64,000 nt of DNA from NCBI GenBank assembly GCA_025345505.1, contig JANVCC010000152.1, positions 3,449,286-3,513,285 of the forward strand, read 5' to 3'. This DNA comes from Todiramphus chloris collaris. Its lineage: Eukaryota; Chordata; Aves; Coraciiformes; Alcedinidae. Shown in pieces: positions 28,701-41,955 of the stretch. The position numbers and the translations under genes are program-made. The notes under the pieces were generated by a model that saw nothing but the letters and a program-made list of their open reading frames with translations, had not been told where the DNA came from and did no database searches. The stretch's first letter is position 1; each line of letters starts with the position of its first letter.

Positions 28701-29578
28701 CAGGGGAGCACTCTGACTTTAAAGCTGAGTCTTGTAACTTTAAGGTTGGTGCTATACCCAGGGCCACATTTCTCTGCTGTACTTATATACAAGATCCTGC
28801 TCAAAAGCCCACTGAAAATGAATAAAAAGACAACAACTATTGACTTAGTGGTCTTTAGACTTTGTTCTCTAGCTCCAGGAATAAGCATCCTGGTTTAATC
28901 AGAAATATCTCCAAAACGTAGCAAAAATATCCTATTAATTTTATACTCATTAACTTCTCATAACATGCTTGATTAATTTGTGTCTATCTGGAGAATGCTG
29001 CCATTAATGAAGCCAACACCCTTTCACTCAGATCAGAGTGCTATGGATCTACTGGGGAACTGGCTAGGGGCTGCATGGAGACTTGTGCCTTGTTAGTATT
29101 TATTAACTGTGTTAGCAAATGTGCTTCTGGAAGTAGGAGTGTGTTTTCCCCCTTTTCTCATTCCCTTCTTGCATTTCGCCCCTCCACATTTTTTGTGGAG
29201 GAAATGTAACACTCATAGATTTTGTTGATATTTATGGCAGAGATGACAAAATCACCTGTATCAGCAATTAAACTGGAGCCATGAAAACAAGCTCAGAGAT
29301 TTCTCCTCTGTTCTTTCAGGCAAGAGAAAGTTCATGCACAGTTTTGCTGCAGAGAAGCTCAGCAAATTCATTAATACTCCAGAAGTAGGTAATCAATCCC
29401 TTCAGGTCAAAGATGAGAGGTAATGGTATCAAGGCTTAAATAGCAACCCTTCAGCAGTTCATCTGTTGTTGGCTTCGGGTTATGGCAATTCGTCTCTGAA
29501 GCTGAAGGTCGGGTTTTGTGTGTTCTCTCCCAGCTTCACATAATCCTTGACAATGGTTGAGGCTTTTTGGGGTTTTTC

Positions 29579-29596
29579 TTTTTTTTTTTTTTTTTT
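29579..29596. repeat. Poly-T tract (18)
   Basis: A homopolymer run of T. It creates the lysine-rich stretch of a spurious minus-strand frame. Confidence 0.9.
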
Positions 29597-31628
29597 AAAG
29601 GGGAAAGCTTCATAAAATGCAAAGAAGCAGAATAATATTCCTTCTGGAAGTAAATGGTTGTCTCACTACAAAAACACCTAACCTCTGACATGCATTCAAT
29701 ACATAAAATGTATACATAAAATGACAGCATATGTTCAGAGCAGAAAGGCTGTGAAAGGCAGAGAATAGTGCAAAGCACTTCACATTGTTTTCAGTATCTG
29801 AAGGCCTGTGCCCGTCTTATTCCCAGGAAGCATTATGTGTTTACACTTGGAATCCTGAAGAACGGGTAAATTGTGAATGAAACTTCATTTTCTTTTAGTT
29901 TGCTGTTCTAACTGCCCTATTGCTGCCATTACCATCCACCCTACTCTTTCCAGCCTCAGCTCGACTCATCAGCTATGAGCACTCCACAAAAACAAATACT
30001 TACAGCTTAAGTAAGATAGCTATTCTTCATATATAAGGCACTATTTTTGTTAAAGAGGAGGGTCACATAAGAAACCACAGGTTCCATGCTGTGCACTGCT
30101 ATTAGGAGCAATTTATTTTCAGCACTACCTGCATTCTCTAGTTAACAATGGCTGCAGATTAAAGCCTGTTTACTGGCTTGCAATATTCTGGTTGCTTGTG
30201 AAAGAAAGAACAGAATAAATTACTCAATGCAAAGAATTCAACAGAAATAAGTACGTAATGTCAAAACACGCAATTTCTTTCCAAATAGCCTGAGGCTTCC
30301 GGATGGTGCCAGACCAAAGGACAGACACTCCCTCGCCCCCCCATCTTAAGAAAGCCAGAGCCTGGTGCAGGAGGAAAGCAGGTCATGTGAAGAGCTGTGC
30401 TGCGGGGAGGAAGGACAGGAGAAGGGCTGTGGATGAACCAGAGGGTGATGGGTAAAGAGCTCATGGCAGATTCCCAGCATAGCAGCCTTTCCTTGCAGCA
30501 GTATGGAGCGGGTGCTGAGTACTGCTGCAGCCTCAGCCAGGCCTTTGTGGCCAGCTGTGGCAGGGTTGGATGGCTCCCTGTGACATGCCTCTGCTTTTCC
30601 AGCAAGTATCCTGCCTCATGGCACCCACGCAGCTTTGACCCAAAACCAGCTTCCAGACCGGAGAGAGCAACTGCTATCCCCATTTAGGGGCTTTCCACAT
30701 AAAGTCTTATCCTTTGTGCAGGGTAGCAAGAGGAACACCCTGGCTCAAGAGGAAAATATGGTTGAAATAAATATTATTTTCCAAATTAACTGAACTTGCT
30801 GGCCCCAGCTCTCTCCTGAGTGCAGAGAACGGCACAGTCAGGGCACAGGCATCAATTTTGTTTTATTTTTTACTTTTTAACCAAATCAGTAGCAGTGAAA
30901 TTTTTTTTTTGTAAGAGAAATCTCATTAAAAAATCTCGTATGCCCATGGGCTCTGTAGATATACTGGTAGTGTATAAGTAAATAAAGGAAGTGAAAAGGT
31001 TAAATTTATTCTACAATCAAATGCTCAAAGCAAAACTGAGGCCATCAGAAGCAGCAAAACTAGCTCCAAACTCCACAAGTGCTCCCACAATCACAGCAGA
31101 GTGAACGAGCAAAACCGGCAGGGTTTAATTTTACCATCACATCTTCTAATCTGACACTCAGATATTTTGTTTGCTCTTATTGCTGTATTACAGTACTGTA
31201 GTGCAGAGCAGAATCAGATGGGAAGACCAGGGATCTTTTATATGACTTGAGATTTTGTTTTTTTCTTTTTTTTTCCTAATCTTTTTGATACCTATTGAAG
31301 ATTTCACAATATAGAACTCAGGCAATAAATTAAATCACAGATTAAAATATGCAGTTTACTAGCTCACATGGTAACTAAATCCCGTATCATCCCTTCCAAA
31401 AATGATTCGGGCAGATTAAATCTGACAGGACAGCATGGGGTAATTTGTGCTGTAGTAGCATGCAGTGTACTAGTTTTCAGCTAATTTCTCATTTCCAGGG
31501 CATTTGAACATTTAGCTTTGAAACTCTGACACATAAAAGGGAAAAAGCATTTGAGAAAAACTGTTTTCTCCCTTTCCTCGATACCTTTTAGTTCACTTTT
31601 GAAGAAGTGAAGGGACATGAAGTCAGAT

Positions 31629-31641
31629 TGCCATCTATTGG
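31629..31641 (-). promoter_or_regulatory. CTCF-like core motif (candidate)
   Basis: Read on the minus strand, the bases are CCAATAGATGGCA. They match 12 of 13 positions of the CTCF core CCASYAGRKGGCR. It is a single short word in intergenic DNA, so occupancy is unproven. Confidence 0.35.
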
Positions 31642-31832
31642 TGCGACCAAGAACTACGGCGAGTGAAAATTTCCCGGTCAAGTGCGAGTAGCTGATTTCC
31701 AAAAATACAGAGGTAATTAGTCCCCATATCTACCACTTGCTTAAGCACAGTAGATACTTTCTACGATATATCTACAACCTAATTTAATTAAAGGACATAT
31801 TTAGACAAAAATAGATTTCTTTCTCTTTCTCC

Positions 31833-31849
31833 TTTTTTTTTTTTTTTTT
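31833..31849. repeat. Poly-T tract (17)
   Basis: A run of T inside a longer T/C stretch (about 31817-31855). Confidence 0.9.
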
Positions 31850-34800
31850 CTCCCCAAGAAACACACCTGGATTCTCCAGTCAGGTTAGTTTTGAATGCAG
31901 GTAATGGGAATCAGAGATTGTCTTTATACTCCACTGTTAATTATAGAGACCTTTCAAGCAACATCCTGGCTTTGCAAAACAAATTAGAAATAATTAAACC
32001 CAAGTAATTAAAAACAATTAACAAAACAATAATTAAAAAACTTTTAGCAGAGGAAATTTAGGCACCTTGGGAAGACAAAAGAGATTATCTTCTTTGCAGA
32101 AAAACTTAGAGAAAGGAAGGAGTGGAGAAAGCAAATTAATTTAGGGATTTCAAGGCATAGAGACATTTCTTGATAAGCAGGAAGAGAGGAGGTTTATATC
32201 AGAGAGAGTATCAAGGAAGAAAGCACGAAGGAGAAGAGGTGAGGAGACCAGACAACATGGATGTTTCACATTTTTAGCCAGCTGTCCCCTCCACCACCAT
32301 CCTTTCTGACATGGACTAAGTACTTCCCAGATAATCTTCCAATTTCATTGACTCTCAAAGTCAGGAGCAGACAAGCTGCCTCATTAATGCTGCTACCTTG
32401 GCTGTGTGTTGCCACACACCAGCTGGATGTTACTCTCTCCATCCACCACTCGAGCAGTTTACATGGCATTTTTCAATTTCCTTCACATTAGCACTGATTA
32501 TGGATATAAAACTGTTTATTCTAACCCAGCTACTTTTGCTTAAAGGCAATTATTTCACAGAAGCAGAACTACAGGAACAACAGTCACCAGCAAGGGGAAT
32601 GATGGTGGTCATAATCTTCCATCACAGCTGGGTCCTGAGTAGGACATGTGTTCTGGCATTAATGGAGAAGCCTCTTTCCATCTGTGCCCCGACAGAAATA
32701 TTTCTTAGCATAGATTAGATGTTTAGTTCAGGTTTCAGTGAGGCCATAGTTCCTTTTTTTTCTTGCTCCAAACATTCGTTTTATAGTAGCTCAAAGAGGT
32801 CTTCCTTTGTTTCCTTTCCTCACTCATAAAAGGGATGTGTCTGTATTGGTGTAGTCATCAAGCCCTATACTAAAATTTTCTATCCTTCTTCCACCCATAA
32901 GCTTCCATCTGCCTTTAGATTAGGTTTCTGTCCTCCTCTTAAACAGCCATGACACTGTCCTATGATGCAGAGCATTTTTCCACCCTGCACTGATAATGTG
33001 TGTGAGCTGGAGGGCTGCAGTCTCTTAATGCCTTGGGAAATGCACTCTTGAAGAAGGATTCACACTGCAAATCCTATTATTCAAACTATGGCCTGCCAAA
33101 CCTCTTTTTTTTTCTGTGTGATCCTAGTAAGGAGAGCATGAAATGAGAAGACCAGAGGAAGCTGTTTTCTCCTTCTGAGAGCTGCTGTCACCAGCACTGA
33201 GATGAAGACACACAGAAGGCTGGGGTGCTACTATTCCTTGAGCTCTGGATTATGAAGTTGGCTAGTATAAGTCAGTATATCTAGTCTGCATCTATTAGAG
33301 TTGTCACAGTTTAGACCTATTCAAGCACCAGCCCTTAACCTCCCACACCATCACAGCTTCTGGGCATTAAACTACTCCAAAAGAAAAAAGAACAAAAATA
33401 GTACTTTCCTGTTTTAGGAAAGGGACTTTCCACAACTTATTCCCTCTGTCAGTACAAGGTTAAAAGTGGCTGGGGTTGGTACACAAGTAGTTCCAGAGAG
33501 CTGGGCAATAAAGCATCTCAGAGCTATATACCAAGTAGACTATTTGATGCTAATGCCTGTTAGATCAGCATGGAAACAGTCTCTGGGGGTATATAATAGA
33601 CAAAATTATCGGAGTTGGAGCGCAGGGAATATCAGATTCCACTGCTGACTGACAAAGTGAGAGATTGGTTTATTTACTATTAAAAAACCAATTTATAGAG
33701 TTGTGAGTTTGCTATGTCTCTGTTTACTAGGAAATAATACATAGCTCTGATATTCATTTGTTGTGTAAACGTTTCTCAGTTACTTGATCCCCAAAAAGGC
33801 AGTTGGTGGTACTGCTGTGGTATGGAAAGGCTTAGTTGCACAAGAGCATTTGCTCACTTTGGTACCATGAAATGAAATGTTGATCTAAACCATATTATGA
33901 GGAAAAAGAGTAATAATTACTAACTAAACCATGAAACCATATTTTTAAAGTAAGAGTATAATACGCAGAGGAATAAAAGACCATCTATGGATTTTGTTAC
34001 TGTTGACTTTCAAACGAAAAGGCAACCCAGACCATACTCAAATTACCTAATAGAGGGGCTGAACTTCATAATCTTAAGTACTGTGATGCCACAGCTCAAA
34101 AAGCTGCTGCCACTGTAGCAAGTGGCTAACCTACATTATTGTCCACAACTTCCAGGTCTTGGCTGTATATACAGTGAAGACTGAAAAAAAATCCCCTGGT
34201 GCCTTTGAGGCAAAGCACCCAATGCAAGAGTTACATTGCAACAGACTGCCTAGGTAACTTGGAAACGGTCAAAATGCAGTCTCAAAGACACTATGATGAT
34301 GTTTGGCTATAAGAAATTGTTGTAATCATTACTGTGAAAATCCCTGTGAAAGGTGAGTGGCAAACACAGGGCCTGGCGTTAGCTATTGGCACCAAGTTAT
34401 AACCGGTACAAAATCACTGAATTCAGTGAATAAGAATCACATTCATGCATTGGACTTAGACTGCCTCCTTCTTGACTGCATCCTTCTTCTATCATCTAAT
34501 GCCTTTCTTTAAAGCACTTTACTGTCAATTCATATAAAAAAATACCTTACGGTTGGAGTCTCCGCCTTCTTGAGGACTTAGAAGTCTTAGCAATAGCTTT
34601 GAAAAACCACATCTGTCAGCAGTGAAAATCTGATCATTAGTATTATGGAATAACTATCTTCAAGCACTTGAAAAAAATTGTAAAAAAAAATCCATAGTGG
34701 GTGCAGTAAAAGGGTCCTGGAAATATGCAGTGCAAAAGGCTGTCAACAGGTGACTTCTGAAACTTTGGAATCCTGAGAGCTAGTTTAAAAGTTTCTGTGC

Positions 34801-37800
34801 TAGCATGCGGTGAATTCATACCCTGCCTATAAAAGGAGCCTGTGATGATACATTCAGGTTTGGTGTTCAAATTTATAGCACCTGAGTTAGGGTATGTAAA
34901 TTATCGCACTTCCATCCCGGCCATTCAATTAGTTCCACAGATTCAGAGTTGTGTGAAATATTTCAGAGTAAGAGATCCAGTGCCATCTTTTAAATTCCTG
35001 TATGTACTTTCAAATGTTCATTTTAACGATGTTGGTAAAATTTATTATTCTATGAAGACAGCCAGCAGAAGACTTCCAGTTATTTAAGTCACACTGGTAC
35101 CATGGGACAGAGTTTACATGGTGTAAGCAGCTTATACTGGCCATTTGCAGAAAGAGGAATTCCCCCTCCACCTCTGCATATTCTACCAGCATTTCTGACA
35201 TGAAATATGCAGCACAACAGCATCTAAGCATTTTCTTTCTACACATTGGACCATGAAAACATAGCAATGCAATGAAGGCACAAATCCAGAGGTCCTGATA
35301 AAGCACCACCATGTGGGTATTTATTCTGTTCTCTATTGATTTTCATTGTAATCTAATTAAGAATGATAAGGGTTTGGCAGGGAGGATGTGATACAGCTTC
35401 TAAAAGAGATGTCTTAAAGTCAAGGAAGGTTTGTCCTTAGCATCAATTTCACGTTCTGCCTGAGAATACTGAATATGTTCTGCCTTAATCATTCAGAGGC
35501 AATATTTGTCACACATAAAATTTAGATTTCATTGAGTATTGCACTATTCCAAATGTGCTCTTCTGAGTTCTGTCTTTAGATGAGAGAAACCATAGGATTA
35601 ATAATGTTGATTTATTGACTACAGATTTGGAAAAGTTTATTTCAAATTTCAGGGCTTGATCTTGCAACCAGTTAGCAACTTGCTGAGCTCAAATTGCATG
35701 TGTATGTGAGGAGAGCAAGACCTGGTCATTGGTGTGCAAAGTTTCAGCATGGACTACAGTAGGAGGGAGATCATTATGATAAATAATATGCAAGCGTAGC
35801 ACTAATGACACAGGAGTACTGAGTAATGTAACAGAACTTGCAACAAGTATTCTCTAGTACAGATAAAACCAGTTTTCTGGTAACAGTGCTGAACAGGGGC
35901 CTAAGTCAACACACAAAAAGTCTGTTGTTAGTTTTGGTGTAAATTAGAACAATAGAGTCAACATGATCAGAAGCATTATTGAGACTGTTAACTTCAAGGA
36001 CTTCCTCATTCCCAACTTTTGTCTTTCAGTTTTTGTCAAGGCTCCCACTCAGCATGTACGCTAAATTCTCCTCTAGAGAGGAATGAAATAACCTGGTAAG
36101 AGCTTCCTGACCAGGAAGATAAACCATTTTTTTTCATCTGCATACAGTGTCTTTACACAATACTGACTTGGGATGATGGGATATATGTGGAGGAAAGCCA
36201 TAGCATATTACCATCCTTTCACAGAAAGGCTGTATAAGCAGTCATCAAACCTATTTCATGAAGTGATATTAATAGCCCTTCTTGCAAAAGAGTCTACCCC
36301 AACAACTGAGTAGCCTTTGCAAGGCTTGCCTCTCAAATACAGTGTTCACATTGCCACCAACATAGGGCATTGCCCTCAAACACCTATGCTGCTGTCCATT
36401 AGCATGCTTCTGGGAGCTTTGTCCTACAGATAAGTTTAACTCTTCTTACACAGTTTCTCTCCTTTTCAAATGGCACATGGTACAATTGCTCCTTTTGCTC
36501 AGAGATCTTATTTTAAAGGAGCACTTGTTTCTAATCCCCTCTCTTCTTTATCTGCTTCAGCAGAACCTGTTACAGTCAGAGGAAAGTCTCAAGGACTAAC
36601 TGTAGTTTCGTGCAATATTCTGACTTCCATGTTACTGTGCAACCAATTATTATTTAGCATTTGCTGTTGCAAGCCAGTAAATATTAATCAGTGTTCCAGA
36701 TCCCACACTTTTCAAAACTCAGTCTTTCCTATAGGCAAACTCTTTGAATGTCACAGGCAGATGACTTGCTAAGGTCTTTTTTATGAGGAAATTAACATTG
36801 AAAAAGTATAAGAAAGAATCAGTCTTGGTTTGTCAATGTGTGCTACAGACAAAAATTGAATAATGCTTCAGCATTTGCAGTGCAGTATTGGACAGTATAC
36901 ATTTGTGAACATCTTCACCACATTTTGCTGAAATGTTTCTACTGAGCTTTTAATACCAGTTTATTATTTCTTAACATCTGGATCAAATTTAATAGTATTT
37001 ATACATGCTGAAAAGAGCTTGGAGTCTGGGGTTTTGAGAAAGCGGGAAAGGTGGATTTTCAATAGAGGAATCAGTCTTGAGTCATTCAAAGGGAATTCCA
37101 TTCATGACAAATTATTTACTTTCTCTTCTACCTTACTAAAACAGGCCTCAAAAAAACTGTTCGGTATTTTTCTCCTAATAATTTCAAAAGCAGATGGATC
37201 AGGATTCAATTGCCTAAACTTAGGCATATATCACTACTTTTGACCCACTAGGATATTCAAATGTGAGTATGGAGCTGTCAGCCATGTCATTGGGAAGATC
37301 CATGCTGTTCTGAAATACACAAGTATTTCAGAGTGAGCACTGAAAATAAGGAGCCACATTTGTGATTCTTGGCCATAATGCTTGAAAAGAAGTTGTACAG
37401 CCATTACAGCTTACCAGCAATGGTGATAGAGATAGGCATCCGTCATCAGGAAAAGTGAAAATCTGAGCCTTTAAACGAGTAAGAGCAGCACTAGTTAAAA
37501 ACTATGGTAGTCAGCATTGAAAAATGACATACAAAAATCAGCACAGCTACAATGTAATTGCCATTGATAATTTTGATGGGTGCTGATCTCCACATGCTAG
37601 AGGAGCTAAATGGGTTATCAATTTAGTTATTATTCAGAAGCAAATTGAATTCAAAATGCTGTCATGTGCAGGAGACACTTGATTGACTTTTATCATGCAC
37701 CAGATGAAACACTGAGATTCTGGATCAACTTCTCCCCTTGTATAAGTGGATTTTGTCCCCCCACATAAATGGAAATACATTTATACACCCAAAGGAAGTC

Positions 37801-38928
37801 AACCCTATACATATGGAAAAGACACATTAATTCAAAATTTTTATATTCCAGAAATATTTCCACCACTAATGGGACTATTCTAAGGGCAGCAGATACTTGT
37901 CACAATAGTTGTTGCAGGGTCATTATTACACAAAGCAGATATCTGGGGTGATATTTACTAACTAAATGTAGATGTTCAAATTTGAACTAATTTCTATAAG
38001 CTGCCTTTACAATTGGGACGGGAAATAAACACATTTAGCTGTTATTTTTCTTATGCTAAAGTAGGCATCTAAAATAGATCAAAAGAACTGCACCTTAGAA
38101 TTGCCCATTTCTCACCACCAGTAATACACAACTTTGAGTGGGTAGCTCAAAAGTAAATGTCAGCACTGCAGATGTCTATAGTTGGATGAGATTAATTCAG
38201 TCACAAGAATAAGAGACGCAGATTATGTTAATACTTCTTAACAGCAATTGCCCATGTTATGATGTATACTCAACTGTAGATTAAATGAGAAATAAGCTTA
38301 ATGCATCTTTGTCTTCAAGTCCATAATAGTCCTGCTATTGCAACATTCCTTCTAGTGAGAATGTGACAGTGGTGATATACTAATACTTACTATGACAATT
38401 TTTGACAAGAGTTGGATATCAGTTCTATAATGCCCTGACTGACATATCTTTCAGCATCACAGTTCATCACAAATGTCTACATTAAATATTAGGAGAACAG
38501 TATGTCTCATATTGTAGAGAACTGCAGTAGAGATATTTAGATTGGTATGAATAAAAATGTGTAGGTGTGGGAGCACCAGAAGATTCAAACAGCAGAAGGA
38601 CTAGAATGATATGTGTTGATGTCACTTTACACAGGAGGTCATCAAGATCCCAGTGCACCTCTGTGTTTATTCTCAGGATACCCAGGCTGGCAAATAGAAG
38701 ACAGTGAGTAAATCCTGATGACTCACCGGTGGAAAAGGATGCGGAGTCTAATTTCTGGCAGTTTATAAAGGCAACAAAAAAGGCATACCCAAAATCACCA
38801 ACCTAAGATGGAAACAGAAGATGGACTGTTTCTCTTTTCCTCTGTATCACCACAGGGAATCTCAGCCTGCCTCCCTGCATGCCAAAAATTTGGTGCCCCA
38901 AGGGTAGACAGGCTATTTGGACATACAC

Positions 38929-39325
38929 CACAGAATCACAGAACGTTAGGTGTTGGAAGACACCTCCAAAGATAATCAAGTACAACCCCCCTGTCAGAGC
39001 AGGACCAAAACTAGGGCAGATTGCTCAGAAACTCAGGTCTTGAAAGTGTCCAGAGAAGGAGACTCCACAACCTCTCTGTTCCAGTGCTCTGTAATCTTTA
39101 CAGTAAAGTTCTTCCTCATGTTGAGGTGGAACTTCCTGTGCTAAAGCTTGAGTTCATTGCTCCTTGTCCTATCACAGGGCACAAGTGAAAAGAGGTTGTC
39201 CCTGCCTTCTTGATGCCCAGACCTCATGTATTTATAGACATTAATTAGGTCCCCTCTCAGTGTTCTCCTCTCCAGACTAAAAAGCCTCAGGTCTCTCAGC
39301 CTTTCCTCATAAGGCAAGTGTTCCT
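38929..39325 (-). mobile_element. CR1 LINE, 5'-truncated 3' end
   Basis: It begins with the complement of the terminal octamers (CACAGAATCACAGAA). It continues with the CR1 tail and then GAGACTCCACAACCTC, TTCCTCATGTTGAGGTGGAA, TAATTAGGTCCCCTCTCAG and CTCAGCCTTTCCTCATAAGG. Compared with the 3048 copy it lacks the outermost right-hand part (the LEYC-FWAP region). The copy is interrupted by small deletions. Confidence 0.94.
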
Positions 39326-41781
39326 GTTACATGTTTTGGTGTTGTATGTGCTTGTGGGAATGTGTGCAAGAATGAATGAAATCATCTTTCTTTTAAAATA
39401 TAATCACATTCTCTAAGGTGTCCTGATATGCTGTTGCTACAATGCTGCACCATTATTTCTGACAAAGTACTTTGCCATCTCTGTCAAAAAACAACTCCTC
39501 ATCAGCCTAGATCCACTGTTTTCTTTCATGTCAGTAAAAATCCAAGGGCTGGAATTACTCCACACTACTGTAACACTCAAGACTTCTTGAGCTAGATTTT
39601 TGGAGGCATAGATAAGATTCCAGTCCTGTTTAACTTTTAATTTCAGACTAGCAGAATGACTAAACTCACAATCACATTATTCCACCTGGGTGACACTGAA
39701 GAAAAAAATGGACAATGACAAACTCTATCCTAGAAAGCACTGAATTATGTGAGACAGGGTGGTTTATAACCAGTTGTGTTCCACAGCTTTGTGAATGAAC
39801 AGGTTGAAATCTAGCACTTATTATAAGAAAGAAAAATGAATAGTTTGGGTATATTATTCATTCAAAAGAAAAAGAGCTAAGCCTTTTGCTGGCATAAATT
39901 GCCACAGGTCTATTGATTTCAAACAAGACCTGATTTGTATCGGATGAACATCCAAGCCGTATTTTATAGTATGCCCAGTTTTGATTAATTTTTATTACAG
40001 TCCTAAACAGGATTTTTTCATTGCTCAATTATTTTCAGCACCATGTAAGAAAAGAAAAAAGTCCTGCCTCTGAATATACCACTCTCTAGCCATAAGATAA
40101 TTAACAAATCTTTTCATAATTTAAAGTACACTAGACTTGATGTTCTTAGTTGACTTGTCTATGAAAGCTGAGCAACTACATCACCTACGCTCGTCCAGGT
40201 TGACTCAACAATGTTGTCTGTGTTTAATTTTCTGATTTTCCTTTCAACAGTGTGTTAGGTTGTCAGGAACACTTCCTGAACAGAAAGCCCCATATGGATA
40301 CTTTAAATGTCTGGACAGAACAGGATATGGTTTCCTATACGACCGGTATAAAGGTGGCTGTACAAGCCATCTGAAAAACTTCCAATTCATAGTTCAGAAG
40401 TACAGAAGTATGCAGCAATCCAGGCCTCTATTCTTCTGTTACTCCTGTCTTTAATTTACATACCATAATTCTTCCCTAGAAATAAAAAAAAATCCACCTT
40501 ATTTTGAGTACTGTGGTCCCACGTGATACATGCTGGCTTTTTTTCTTGATCTGTCCATGATTTTATGATTAATATCTTTCCTGCTGTACTAATATAGTAG
40601 TAGCATACTGGATGTTTGGCTAAGTCATGTCTATGTCTGTATGTTGTTGTTCTACACATATGTGAGACAGAGGGGAGGAGGAAGGTGAAGCAACTGAAAA
40701 AGACAGAGAAACAGGAAGAAGGAAGGAAAAGAAAATTGAGAGAAAGAAGGGGGAAGAGGGAAGGAGGAAGGAAGGAAAATGGGCAGCAACACTGTGACTA
40801 GAGAAATCAATCCATCTGACTGTACTGTGAAACAGACCTGAGTGAATTGTAGATCAAAGCACAAATCAAGAGGTGGTTTCTTCAGTTAGATCTCCTCTAC
40901 GAAAACCCTTGTGGAAAACAAATATTTTTACATGTAAAATTTTGCTCTCTTGATAAATAAGTGCCTTATTTCTGCTTATTTAACAGGTAGACTTTTTTCA
41001 GTGGCTCCATCCTGAACACTTCAACATCCTTCATCTCATTCTATCATGGCATAATATACTCGAACCCTTCCTTCAATCACATTTAGAATTAACTCACATG
41101 AGCCTGTTCTGTGCTATTGAGTGTCACAATCTCTTCCAACTTCATATGCCAAGCAGCCTCGGACTAAATTTACACTTAGAAGATCTTTTGAAAAATACAT
41201 CTATACAAAAAAAAGTCAGTAGATTTGGTAGTTCCAAATATAAAATTATTCTCTGTGAGTAGGCAATCTGCACCTTTACAGAAATGTGGTATAGAATTTT
41301 CTATATGACTATAAAATGCTATATGATTTTAGAGCAGACTAGAATGTTCTTTTGTAGGGAGTCTCAGCCCTGTTATATTTTATGGGCCTGGTCCCTTCAA
41401 AATAATAAATCCTGACTCATTCAAATGGTCACATAAAAGGGTATTTGCTTCAGCAAGCTACATATAAAATGTGCTATGGTTCCAAAATCAGGTGCTATTT
41501 TCAACCATAAACATCTATAGATGTTTGTAAACTTGGTTCTGACATCTTGAAGATATGACCAGCAAAATAGTCCACAGTATGTATTATGGGAGTATTTGAT
41601 TGATCCTGACTGTTACAGAAATGAGAAACTGTTTTTTCATGAGGGTGTACAAACCTTATATAATATAATAACTATATCTAATATAATGACTATGGTAGGA
41701 AGCTCAATAATCACTGATTTACTCCTGTGGACTATTAATATTTTTCCATACATCATCATGTAGATCTGTAGTTATTCTTTT
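39326..41781. other. Intergenic, no gene seen; includes a purine tract
   Basis: AT-rich DNA without a supportable gene. The open frame at 40260-40454 follows an acceptor-like TTTCCTTTCAACAG but has no recognisable domain. A GA-rich tract occupies 40664-40784. Confidence 0.5.
40664..40784. repeat. GGAA/GAAA purine-rich microsatellite-like tract
   Basis: About 120 bases that are almost all G and A on the plus strand, with repeated GGAA and GAAGG words. The plus-strand lysine- and arginine-rich frame here is a by-product. Confidence 0.85.
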
Positions 41782-41955
41782 TCACAGGAGCATAGGGAAA
41801 TTCAGGTTGGACGGGACCACAGGAGGTGTCTAGTCCAACCTTCTGCCCAAGGCAGGGTCATCCCTGATAATACACCAGGCTGTGCAAGGTTTTATTCCAT
41901 CTGGTATTGGAAACCTTGAGACACAGAGGCTGCACAGCTTCTCTGGGCAACCTGT
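41782..41955 (-). mobile_element. CR1 LINE 3'-end fragment (older)
   Basis: TTCAGGTTGGACGGGACCACAGGAGGTGTCTAGTCCAACC-type tail, split here by substitutions, is followed by GCTGCACAGCTTCTCTGGGCAACCTGT. This is the CR1 minus-strand order. The terminal octamers are worn (TCACAGGAGCATAGG). Confidence 0.82.

Larger units (their letters stand above)
25196..38928. other. Intergenic, no gene seen; mixed composition
   Basis: About 13.7 kb with no supportable gene. It contains an old CR1/L3-like scrap (25660-25740) in sequence that looks unusually complex and low in simple repeats, and a C/T-rich low-CpG segment (26200-26640). A GC-richer patch is open on both strands (about 30290-30690). Poly-T tracts lie at 29579-29596 and 31833-31849, a CTCF-like word at 31629-31641, and an AATTA-rich cluster at 31980-32040. 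None of these amounts to a gene on sequence alone. Confidence 0.45.

Noticed and set aside
40260..40454. Possible exon after an acceptor-like TTTCCTTTCAACAG
   Set aside because: The translation has no recognisable domain and the frame ends without a donor context. Acceptor-like words are common.
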